Positions 32,015-39,429 of a DNA stretch of 64,000 nt are shown here, piece by piece; positions within the stretch are counted from its first letter, which is position 1, and each line of letters begins with the position of its first letter. Both the position numbers and the translations under genes were made by a program. The DNA comes from Anaerolinea thermophila UNI-1. GTDB taxonomy: Bacteria; Chloroflexota; Anaerolineae; Anaerolineales; Anaerolineaceae. Where the stretch lies: contig NC_014960.1 in assembly GCF_000199675.1 (NCBI RefSeq), positions 186,001 to 250,000 of the forward strand, in the 5' to 3' direction. The notes below the pieces were generated by a model. The model ran no database searches. It saw only the letters and a list, made by a program, of their open reading frames with translations, and was not told the origin of the DNA.

Positions 32015-33179
32015 AACCGACAAAAATCCACAACAGGAAAAACGCCAGCAGTGCCAGTTGCCCGAAAACTCCCACGGCAAAGCCCAGCAGGCGCTTGAGG
32101 GGAGTATCTGCCCACCATCCCAGCGCGACAAACAGGGGAAAACTTGCTAGGATGTAGCGGTTCAGGCTGTAAAGAGGGTCGCGGGCGTCTCCCAGCCCAA
32201 GGGTCATCAACAACACCAGTACCTGATAGGTCAACCAGGATGCGGGAATCTTTTTCCATCCCCAGAGGAGGCTCCAGACCACCAGAATGAGTGCCACCGA
32301 GTTGATAATCCAGTCGGGAGCGGGCAGATGCTGAGGAAGCAGGACGAGCCATTTGAGCAGGTTTTCCCACGGCGGGGTGGGGTAGCGGAAAAACTCGCGG
32401 GCAATGACCTCTGGAATGGATGGAAAGCCCTGGGCGATTCGCCATGCCCAGAACAAACCGATGCCCAGGGCGGGCATGCCCGCCACGCTCAGCACTGCCC
32501 AGCGCCAGGGATGGGTTTGCTGACGAATGAAACGCACGGCTTCGACCAGTAAAATCAGAGAGAGCGGCAGAGCGGTGCTGTGGGTCAGCCCTGCCAGCAG
32601 AGCGGTGAGCGCGCATCCCAGCCAGCGGCGCTTGCGTGCTAGCCATACCGAAGCCAGAATCAGAGCGAGTTCCATCCCGTGCGGATACAGGGCAAAGAGG
32701 AAGAAACTGCTTGGGAAGACCGCCAGCGCCAGCACGCCGCGGCGGGCAATGGTGGTGTCAAAGGTGTCTGCCAGCAGGACATACAGCAGAACCAGTGCCG
32801 CCAGATACGCCAGCGTGCTGACCAGAACCATGGCTTCCAGGGTTTCCAGACCGGTCAGGCGGGCGGTCACCCGCGCGGTGAGCGGATACAGGGGAAAGAA
32901 ATGCGAAATCTTAGTCAGGGAATACCCCTGTTCGGCGATGATTTGATAGAAGATAGTATCCCATCTCTGCCACACGCCGATGAGCATGCCGCGCAGTCCC
33001 AGATAGACTGGTTCCAGCCCTTCATAAAAACGCATCCCTACAGGCGGGGGCAGAGGGCGGATTTTCCACACCCCGATGCCGATAATGGCCGTGAGCAGGC
33101 GCATCCCCAGCCAGATGGGCAGGACAAAACGCCACGATTCGGGCAGGCGATTCCACCAGGAAGAGAGTTTCTGCCTCAT
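32013..33179 (-). CDS. PIG-V/Gpi18-like membrane mannosyltransferase
   Basis: The 388-residue polytopic protein has about nine predicted membrane segments. It carries the PIG-V-type signatures RWDTIFYQIIAEQGYS and FFPLYPLT in early loops, as in bacterial Gpi18-like GT-C transferases that use polyprenyl-phosphate sugars. ATG 33179 (MRQKLSSWW) is preferred over a TTG six codons upstream; neither has a good ribosome site. It is convergent with pfkA. Confidence 0.75.
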   Translation of the reverse strand: MRQKLSSWWNRLPESWRFVLPIWLGMRLLTAIIGIGVWKIRPLPPPVGMRFYEGLEPVYLGLRGMLIGVWQRWDTIFYQIIAEQGYSLTKISHFFPLYPLTARVTARLTGLETLEAMVLVSTLAYLAALVLLYVLLADTFDTTIARRGVLALAVFPSSFFLFALYPHGMELALILASVWLARKRRWLGCALTALLAGLTHSTALPLSLILLVEAVRFIRQQTHPWRWAVLSVAGMPALGIGLFWAWRIAQGFPSIPEVIAREFFRYPTPPWENLLKWLVLLPQHLPAPDWIINSVALILVVWSLLWGWKKIPASWLTYQVLVLLMTLGLGDARDPLYSLNRYILASFPLFVALGWWADTPLKRLLGFAVGVFGQLALLAFFLLWIFVG

Positions 33180-33338
33180 GGGAATATTGTAGCCCAATTC
33201 GAACGATTGTTACCGCCAGGGAGCAAAGGGAGAACTGCCCGGCGAGCCATGCCGAAGGGCGCGGTGAACATTCGCCTCACCGATTCGGAAAACCTTTCGG
33301 GGTCACAAAATCTCCGGAAAATGCCCCAAAAATCCTCC

Positions 33339-33367
33339 TTGACATCTCCAATTCTCTGCGCTACACT
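33339..33367 (+). promoter_or_regulatory. Promoter of the aromatic operon leader
   Basis: Perfect TTGACA (33339-33344), a 17-bp spacer and TACACT (33362-33367). Transcription would start near 33374, only about 5 nt before the leader-peptide ATG, which would make the leader message essentially leaderless. Confidence 0.8.
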
Positions 33368-33378
33368 AATGCCAACCT

Positions 33379-33459
33379 ATGTACTCTTCTCGCGTTGCTT
33401 CCTACTGGTTTTACTTTTATTCCGGCATCTCTTGGCAGATTGCCGGCGGCAACGCTTAA
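33379..33459 (+). CDS. Aromatic leader peptide (attenuator)
   Basis: This 26-codon frame starts at ATG 33379 and stops at TAA 33457. Eight of 26 residues are aromatic: Y2, the uninterrupted block YWFYFY at residues 9-14, and W19. All three aromatic amino acids are represented, matching an operon for the common chorismate pathway plus tyrosine and phenylalanine branches. A hairpin (CCG-GAGTG / CACTC-CGG, 33460-33484) and a strong terminator follow. A ribosome waiting for charged Tyr, Trp or Phe tRNA would alter folding before the terminator forms. No Shine-Dalgarno is seen. Another frame from ATG 33369 runs without stop into aroH, but it has no aromatic run and is taken as chance. Confidence 0.8.
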   Translation: MYSSRVASYWFYFYSGISWQIAGGNA

Positions 33460-33486
33460 CCGGAAGAGTGAAGCACTCGAACGGAC

Positions 33487-33518
33487 CTGCGGCGCCAACG
33501 GCGCCGCAGTTTTCGTTT
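33487..33518 (+). terminator. Attenuator terminator before aroH
   Basis: A perfect 10-bp stem, CTGCGGCGCC (33487-33496) with GGCGCCGCAG (33500-33509), has an AAC loop and is followed by TTTTCGTTT. It stands between leader peptide and aroH (ATG 33543), so most transcripts should stop here unless read-through is induced. The antiterminator partner could not be identified by eye. Confidence 0.9.
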
Positions 33519-33542
33519 ATCTTACCTCTGGAGGCTGGATCT

Positions 33543-33917
33543 ATGAGCATTCGCGGGATTCGCGGCGCAACCACGGTGGACGAAAACACTGCTGAAGCCA
33601 TTCTAGCAGGGACACGGGAACTCTTGCTTGCCCTTATGCAAGCCAACCCCGCGCTGAAACCCGAAGACATTGCCAGCATTTTCTTCACCATGACCGAGGA
33701 CCTGGATGCGGTGCACCCTGCACTGGCGGCACGTCAACTGGGGTGGGTTGAGGTGCCGCTGATGTGCGCCCGCGAGATTTCCGTGCCGGACAGCGTCCAG
33801 CGCTGTGTGCGCGTGCTGATTCACTGGAATACTGACATGCCGCAGAACGCCGTGCGGCATGTCTATTTACGTGGGGCGGTTACCCTGCGCCCTGAATATG
33901 CTGTTGATGTCAAATAA
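33543..33917 (+). CDS. aroH: Chorismate mutase, AroH class
   Basis: It converts chorismate to prephenate, the first step to Phe and Tyr. The 124-residue protein has the trimeric AroH fold rather than the helical AroQ type. MSIRGIRGATT places the active-site Arg at residue 7. CAREISVPDSVQRCVRVLIH and NAVRHVYLRGAVTLRP carry the equivalents of the B. subtilis active-site residues. GGAGG at 33530-33534 serves ATG 33543. It is the first structural gene after the attenuator. Confidence 0.93.
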   Translation: MSIRGIRGATTVDENTAEAILAGTRELLLALMQANPALKPEDIASIFFTMTEDLDAVHPALAARQLGWVEVPLMCAREISVPDSVQRCVRVLIHWNTDMPQNAVRHVYLRGAVTLRPEYAVDVK

Positions 33918-33948
33918 AGGTAATTTCCCATTTTCTGGAGGTGTGAAG

Positions 33949-35025
33949 ATGATGATTATCATGCGAGCCGATGCAACCCAGGAACAGATCAGTCAGGTAG
34001 TGGCACGCGTTGAGGCGGTGGGCTTGCGGGCGCATCTGTCGCGCGGACAGGAACGCACCTTGATCGGCGCCATCGGCGACGACCGCACCATTGACAAGGG
34101 CCACTTCGCCGTGCTCCCTGGCGTGGATCGGGTAGTGCCCATCCTGCGCCCCTACAAACTGGCATCGCGCGAGTTCAGCCCGGAGAACACCGTTTTTCCG
34201 CTGGACGGAGTTTCCATCGGCGGGAATGAGATTGTGCTGATTGCCGGTCCCTGCTCGGTGGAGAGCCGTGCCCAACTCATGGAAATTGCCCATGCTGTGC
34301 GCGAAGCGGGGGCGCACGCTCTGCGCGGCGGGGCGTACAAACCACGCACCTCGCCGTATGCCTTCCAGGGATTGGGTGAGGAAGGGCTGGAACTGCTGGC
34401 GGAAGCCCGCGAGGAAACCGGCCTGCCCATCGTGACCGAGGTGATGGCGCCGGAGATGGTGCCGCTGGTGGCAAAGTACGCCGATGTCCTGCAAATCGGC
34501 GCGCGCAACATGCAGAATTTTGCCCTGCTCCACGCCGCCGGAGAAAGTCAGCGTCCCGTCCTGCTCAAACGCGGGATGAGCGCCACCATTGAGGAACTGC
34601 TCATGGCGGCGGAGTACATTCTCTCGCATGGCAACCGCCGGGTGATTCTGTGCGAGCGCGGTATCCGTACCTTCGAAAACGCCACCCGCAACACCACCGA
34701 TATCAACGCCATTCCGGTGGTCAAGTCGCTCAGCCACCTGCCGGTGATTCTCGATCCCAGTCACTCCACTGGTAAGTGGGAATACGTCCTGCCGATTGCC
34801 CGCGCCGCCATTGCCGCCGGCGCGGACGGCTTGATTGTTGAGGTCCACCCACACCCCGAGGAAGCCCTCTCCGACGGCGGGCAAAGCCTCAAGCCGGAGC
34901 GTTTTGTGGAAATGGTGGAGCAGGTGCGCCGCATTGCGCAAGCCATTGGGCGGGATGTCGCTCCCTCTCCACACCGCGAACGTTTAGCAAGTCCCCTTGG
35001 GGCAGGGCGGAGAGATGAGCAGTAG
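33949..35025 (+). CDS. aroF: DAHP synthase, type I-beta with N-terminal regulatory domain
   Basis: It condenses phosphoenolpyruvate and erythrose 4-phosphate, the entry step of the shikimate pathway. The 358-residue protein has a ferredoxin-like N-terminal domain of about 70 residues (MMIIMRADATQEQISQVV), known in Thermotoga DAHP synthase to bind Tyr/Phe for feedback inhibition. A TIM barrel follows with AGPCSVES, GAYKPRTSPYAFQGLG and LDPSHSTGKW. GGAGGTG precedes ATG 33949. The last 20 or so residues (SPHRERLASPLGAGRR) look like read-through into intergenic repeat and may not be conserved. Confidence 0.95.
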   Translation: MMIIMRADATQEQISQVVARVEAVGLRAHLSRGQERTLIGAIGDDRTIDKGHFAVLPGVDRVVPILRPYKLASREFSPENTVFPLDGVSIGGNEIVLIAGPCSVESRAQLMEIAHAVREAGAHALRGGAYKPRTSPYAFQGLGEEGLELLAEAREETGLPIVTEVMAPEMVPLVAKYADVLQIGARNMQNFALLHAAGESQRPVLLKRGMSATIEELLMAAEYILSHGNRRVILCERGIRTFENATRNTTDINAIPVVKSLSHLPVILDPSHSTGKWEYVLPIARAAIAAGADGLIVEVHPHPEEALSDGGQSLKPERFVEMVEQVRRIAQAIGRDVAPSPHRERLASPLGAGRRDEQ

Positions 35026-35110
35026 CCGTTTGCCGAGCCTGTCGAGGGGGTACGCTGGCTTCGACACGGTTTGGCAGGCTCACTGTGCGTCTCTGGGCGG
35101 GTTCGTGGTC
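35026..35110. repeat. Dispersed GC-rich repeat between aroF and tyrA
   Basis: TTTGCCGAGCCTGTCGAGG and the partial inverse CTTCGACACGGTTTGGCAGG (near 35030-35090) form an imperfect long inverted repeat, the same element type as at 18395-18511. It lies inside the operon, so it probably acts on RNA stability rather than as a full terminator. Confidence 0.55.
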
Positions 35111-35154
35111 GACGGGCATGGTGAATGTGTTCAACTCATGGAGGAAAACACGGC

Positions 35155-36072
35155 ATGAGCACAGAAAGCGAGGAAGACTTTTTCCGCTCCCTGCGGGTTG
35201 CCATTGTGGGCTTGGGGCTGATGGGAGGTTCGCTGGCGCTGGCATTGCGCGGCAGGGTGCGTGCCGTCCTGGGGGTGGATACCCATGCGCCCACCCGTCA
35301 GCAAGCCCTGGAGCGCGGCGCGGTGGACACTGTCAGCGCCGACCCCGCTGACCTGCTTCCACAAGCCGATGTGGTGGTGCTGGCAACGCCGGTGCAGAGC
35401 ATCCTGCATCTGCTGGAGCGCCTGCCCGACCTGCACCCCGGCAGGGCGGTGGTGCTGGACGTGGGTTCGACCAAGCGTGAAATCCTCGCCGCCATGGTGC
35501 ATCTGCCGCAGCGTTTCGACCCCCTTGGCGGGCATCCCATGTGCGGCAAGGAGCATTCTTCGTTTGAACATGCCGAAGCAGACCTGTACCATGGGGCGGC
35601 GTTTGCTCTTTGCCCACTGGAGCGCACCTCTGCCCATGCCCGGCAGGTTGCCGAAAGCCTGGTGCAGGCGGTGGGAGCGCGCCCGCTCTGGCTGGATGCT
35701 GAGACGCACGACCGCTGGGTGGCGGCAACCAGTCATCTGCCCTACCTGCTGGCGAGCGCTCTGGCATCCAGCGTGCCGCCGCAAGCCGCCCCGCTGGCAG
35801 GACCGGGCTACCGCTCCACCTCGCGGCTGGCATCCCAGCCCGCCGACTTAATGCTGGAGGTGCTGGCATCCAACCGGGATTATTTGTTGACCACTCTGCG
35901 CCGCGCGCAATTGCGCCTGGATCTGCTGGCGCAGGCACTGGAAGCCGAAGACTGGCAGAGCCTGCGGGCATTGCTTGCGGAAAGCGCTCATCAACGCGAA
36001 AGCCTGCTCAATTTGCATGGAGAGAAGCCTCATGAATCTCATCGTGAGCCCCGGCGCACCCCTGCGCGGTGA
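35155..36072 (+). CDS. tyrA: Prephenate dehydrogenase
   Basis: It oxidises prephenate to 4-hydroxyphenylpyruvate for tyrosine. The 305-residue protein has a Rossmann fold (VAIVGLGLMGGSLALAL, near residue 16), DVGSTKREI, PLGGHPMCGKEHS with the catalytic His, and a helical dimerisation domain. No C-terminal ACT domain is seen, so feedback control may rest on DAHP synthase and attenuation. GGAGG at 35140-35144 and ATG 35155 fit. It overlaps aroA by 41 bp. Confidence 0.92.
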   Translation: MSTESEEDFFRSLRVAIVGLGLMGGSLALALRGRVRAVLGVDTHAPTRQQALERGAVDTVSADPADLLPQADVVVLATPVQSILHLLERLPDLHPGRAVVLDVGSTKREILAAMVHLPQRFDPLGGHPMCGKEHSSFEHAEADLYHGAAFALCPLERTSAHARQVAESLVQAVGARPLWLDAETHDRWVAATSHLPYLLASALASSVPPQAAPLAGPGYRSTSRLASQPADLMLEVLASNRDYLLTTLRRAQLRLDLLAQALEAEDWQSLRALLAESAHQRESLLNLHGEKPHESHREPRRTPAR

Positions 36073-37357
36073 GGTGCGCATTCCCGGCGACAAGTCCATC
36101 TCGCACCGTGCCGCCCTTTTTGCCGCGCTGGCGGAGGGCGAGAGTCTCATCGAAAACTTCCTGGATTCGGGTGTCACCCGCGCCATGCTCAACGCGCTGA
36201 CGGCGCTGGGCGTGACCTGGCGGTTGGAGGATGAATGTCTGGAAGTGCGCTCCCCCGGCTGGAGACGCTGGAAAATCCCCGCCGAGCCGCTCTTTTGCGG
36301 CAACTCGGCTACCACCCTGCGCCTGCTGGCAGGTGCGCTTGCCGCCGCGGGTATCCCTGCGGTGCTGGACGGTACCCCCGGACTGCGCCGCCGCCCCATG
36401 GAGCGTATCGTCGACCCCCTGCGCGCCATGGGTGTGCCCATCACCGCCGCTGAGGGGGGCGGTGCCCCGCTGACCCTGCAAGCCCGCCCTGCTGAAAGCC
36501 CCCTGCGGGGGATGAGTCACACCCTCGCGGTTGCCAGTGCGCAGGTCAAGACCTGCCTTTTGCTAGCAGGGCTGGCGGCAGATGCGCCCGTTGAGGTGGT
36601 AGAGCCAACGCTTTCGCGCGACCACACTGAGCGCATGCTCAAGGGCATGGGGGTGGCGCTGGAAGATGCCCGTCTGCCCGGCGGCGCGGCTTGGGTGCGC
36701 CTGCACCCGCCCCAACAGCCCCTGCCGCCCCTGCGGGGCAGTATTCCCGGCGATTTCTCCGCCGCAGCCTTTCTGCTGGCGGCGGCATCCATTGTCCCCG
36801 GTTCGGACGTACTCATCCGCGGCGTGGGGCTTAACCCCACCCGCACCGGCCTGCTGGAAACGCTCCGTGAGATGGGCGCGCGTATCGAGATCACCCATCG
36901 GCGGGAGGTGTTCGGCGAGCCGGTGGGCGATGTGCGCGTGCAGGCTTCGGCTTTGCGGGCGGGACGGGTGCAGGGCGAGCGGGTGGTGGCAATGATTGAC
37001 GAGTTTCCCGCCTTTGCCGCCGCCGCTTTGCACGCTGAAGGCATCAGCACCGTGCGGGACGCGCAGGAACTACGCTACAAGGAATCTGACCGCATCGCCG
37101 CGCTGGTGCAGGAAGTGCGCCGCCTGGGCGGCATTGCCGAAGAACACCCCGACGGCTTTGACCTGAGCGGCGGTGCTGCGCTGGGCGGGACTGTCCATCC
37201 GCACGGCGATCACCGCCTGGCGATGGCGCTGGCGGTTGCCGGGCTGGCGGGTGTCAAGTCTGTCATCATTGAGCAGGCGGAGATCATGGCCGAGTCCTTC
37301 CCGGATTTTGTCGCTACCCTGCAGGCGTTGGGGGCGCAGGTCAAGGTGACACCATGA
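36032..37357 (+). CDS. aroA: 5-enolpyruvylshikimate-3-phosphate synthase
   Basis: It joins phosphoenolpyruvate to shikimate 3-phosphate. The 441-residue protein shows RIPGDKSISHRAALFAALA, FCGNSATTLRLLAG, RRPMERIVDPLRAMG, GDFSAAAFLLAAA and RYKESDRI. GNSATT has Ala where the most common plant-type motif has GNAGTA, recalling class II (CP4-like) forms, which might affect glyphosate sensitivity. ATG 36032 (MNLIVSPG) lies within tyrA after GGAGAG. It overlaps aroE by ATGA. Confidence 0.95.
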   Translation: MNLIVSPGAPLRGEVRIPGDKSISHRAALFAALAEGESLIENFLDSGVTRAMLNALTALGVTWRLEDECLEVRSPGWRRWKIPAEPLFCGNSATTLRLLAGALAAAGIPAVLDGTPGLRRRPMERIVDPLRAMGVPITAAEGGGAPLTLQARPAESPLRGMSHTLAVASAQVKTCLLLAGLAADAPVEVVEPTLSRDHTERMLKGMGVALEDARLPGGAAWVRLHPPQQPLPPLRGSIPGDFSAAAFLLAAASIVPGSDVLIRGVGLNPTRTGLLETLREMGARIEITHRREVFGEPVGDVRVQASALRAGRVQGERVVAMIDEFPAFAAAALHAEGISTVRDAQELRYKESDRIAALVQEVRRLGGIAEEHPDGFDLSGGAALGGTVHPHGDHRLAMALAVAGLAGVKSVIIEQAEIMAESFPDFVATLQALGAQVKVTP

Positions 37358-38232
37358 GCGCCCTGTGCCTGGGACTGCTGGGGTTTCCCCTGGGACACAG
37401 CCTCTCCCCGCGCCTGCACACTGCCGCGCTGAGCGCTATGGGGCTGGAGGGCGAGTACCGCCTCTACCCCGTCCCGCCCCTGCCGGAGGGCGAAACAGCA
37501 TGGCGCGCGCTCTTTGAGCGTCTGCGTGCGGGCGACCTGCACGGGCTGAACGTAACCATCCCCCACAAGCAGACGGTGATGAAAGAACTGGATTTCTGCG
37601 AGGACGAAGCCCGCATCATCGGGGCGGTGAACACGCTGGGGGTGGATGACTCCGGGCGGGTGTGGGGTGCAAACACCGATTCGCCCGGCTTTCTGCGCGA
37701 CCTGTACGCGCAGTTGGGAGATGTCCTGCCGCTTCAGGGGGGCAGGGCGCTGGTGCTGGGGGCGGGTGGTGCGGCGCGTGCGGTGGTCTATGCGCTCATT
37801 CGCGCCGAGTGGGAAGTCTGGGTGAGCGCCCGCCGCGGAGAACAAGCCCAAACACTGGCGGAATCTCTGCGCACTTTCCTACCCTATGCCCCGCTAACCG
37901 CGCTGGAAGGTGTTCCCCCGCGTGAAGCGCTCCCACCGCGCCTGAATTTGCTGGTCAATGCTACCCCGCTGGGGATGTCTCCTCATCCCGACACCCTGCC
38001 GTGGAATGAGGCTCTGCCCATCCCCGAAGGGACGGCGGTGTACGATCTGGTGTACAATCCCCGGGAGACGCGCCTGCTTGCCTTTGCCCGCGCCTGCGGC
38101 GCGCCTGCCGCCGGCGGGCTGGGTATGCTGGTGGAACAAGCCGCCCTGGCGCTGGAACGCTGGAGCGGGCAGATGGTGCCGCGTTCCGTCATGTGGCAGG
38201 TGGTTGCCGAAGACTCCAACCCGCAAACCTGA
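37354..38232 (+). CDS. aroE: Shikimate dehydrogenase
   Basis: It reduces 3-dehydroshikimate with NADPH. The 292-residue protein has GFPLGHSLSPRLHTAAL, the catalytic Lys in NVTIPHKQTVM, NTDSPGF, the nucleotide loop GAGGAARAVVYAL and NATPLGM. Its start overlaps the aroA stop in ATGA, and it is followed 21 bp later by aroC. Confidence 0.94.
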   Translation: MSALCLGLLGFPLGHSLSPRLHTAALSAMGLEGEYRLYPVPPLPEGETAWRALFERLRAGDLHGLNVTIPHKQTVMKELDFCEDEARIIGAVNTLGVDDSGRVWGANTDSPGFLRDLYAQLGDVLPLQGGRALVLGAGGAARAVVYALIRAEWEVWVSARRGEQAQTLAESLRTFLPYAPLTALEGVPPREALPPRLNLLVNATPLGMSPHPDTLPWNEALPIPEGTAVYDLVYNPRETRLLAFARACGAPAAGGLGMLVEQAALALERWSGQMVPRSVMWQVVAEDSNPQT

Positions 38233-38253
38233 TACATGGAGGAAGGTGAAACG

Positions 38254-39429
38254 ATGACCTTACGCTTTCTCACTGCCGGTGAATCGCACGGACCTGCGCT
38301 GAGCGTGATTCTGGATGGCATCCCCGCCGGCTTGCCGCTGAATGAAGACATCCTTGCACGCGATTTGACGCGCCGCCAGCAGGGACTGGGCGCCGGGGCG
38401 CGCATGAAACTGGAACACGACCGCGCCCGCATCCTCGGCGGGGTCATGGCGGGGGTGACCACCGGCGCGCCGCTGGCACTGCTTATCGAAAACGCCGACC
38501 ATGCCCGCTGGAAGGGCAAAGACATTCCCCCCTTCACCACCCCGCGCCCCGGACACGCCGATTTGAGCGGCGCGCTCAAGTATGGCTACCGCGACCTGCG
38601 CCCGGCGCTGGAGCGCGCTTCGGCGCGGGAGACTGCCGCGCGGGTGGCGGTGGGGGCGGTGTGCCGGCATCTGCTGGGGCAGTTCGGGATTCAGGTAGGC
38701 GGGTATGTGGTCTCCATCGGCGGGGTGGAGAGCCGTCTGGAGGGCATGCCCTACGCCGAGCGCATTGCCCGCGCGCTGGAGTCGGATGTGTCCTGCCCGG
38801 ACGCGCAGGCGGCGGAGGACATGCGCGCCGCCATTCGCACCGTCATGCAGGCGCGCGACACCCTCGGCGGGGTGATTGAGGTGGCGGCGCTCAACGTGCC
38901 GCCGGGGCTGGGCTCGTATGCGCAGTGGGATCGGCGGCTGGAAGCGCGCATCGGCGCGGCATTGTTAAGTGTGCCTGCCATCAAGGGAGTGGAGTTTGGA
39001 CCCGCCTTTGCCAATACGCGCCTGCCAGGCACGCAGGTACACGACCCCATCCGCCTGGAGGGAGAGAGGATCATCCGCACGGGCAACCGCAGTGGCGGGC
39101 TGGAGGGGGGCATCACCAACGGCGAGCCGCTGGTGGTGCGCGCGGCGATGAAGCCCATCGCCACCACCCTCACCCCTCAGCCGACGGTGGATCTGGCGCA
39201 GGGGGTGGAGACCGAGACGCGCTACGAACGCTCCGATTTCTGTCCGGTGCCGCGCGCGGTGGTCATCCTGGAAGCCATGCTGGCGTTTGTGCTGACAGAT
39301 GCCCTGCTGGAAAAACTGGGCGGCGATTCGCTGGCGGAGATCCTGCCGCGCTTTGAAAGATTGCGTCAGGCGCGCCTGAGTGATTTGCCCATGGACGGTA
39401 CTCCGCACCGCTTCTGGGAGGACGCATGA
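38254..39429 (+). CDS. aroC: Chorismate synthase
   Basis: It makes chorismate from EPSP using reduced FMN. The 391-residue protein begins MTLRFLTAGESHGPAL and has the RRQQGLGAGARMKLEHD, SARETAARVA and GRxSG-like NRSGGLEGGITNG signatures. GGAGGAAGGTGAAACG gives ATG 38254; the ATG at 38236 precedes that site. The stop overlaps aroKB in ATGA. Confidence 0.96.
   Translation: MTLRFLTAGESHGPALSVILDGIPAGLPLNEDILARDLTRRQQGLGAGARMKLEHDRARILGGVMAGVTTGAPLALLIENADHARWKGKDIPPFTTPRPGHADLSGALKYGYRDLRPALERASARETAARVAVGAVCRHLLGQFGIQVGGYVVSIGGVESRLEGMPYAERIARALESDVSCPDAQAAEDMRAAIRTVMQARDTLGGVIEVAALNVPPGLGSYAQWDRRLEARIGAALLSVPAIKGVEFGPAFANTRLPGTQVHDPIRLEGERIIRTGNRSGGLEGGITNGEPLVVRAAMKPIATTLTPQPTVDLAQGVETETRYERSDFCPVPRAVVILEAMLAFVLTDALLEKLGGDSLAEILPRFERLRQARLSDLPMDGTPHRFWEDA

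Noticed and set aside
33379..33520. T-box riboswitch instead of peptide attenuator before aroH
   Set aside because: No conserved T-box sequence (TGGNACCGCG type) or specifier stem is present, and the leader is too short.
32679..33542. Long open frame in phase with aroH extending far upstream
   Set aside because: It crosses the promoter, leader and terminator, lies partly opposite the PIG-V-like gene and has no protein character; aroH has a good site at 33543.
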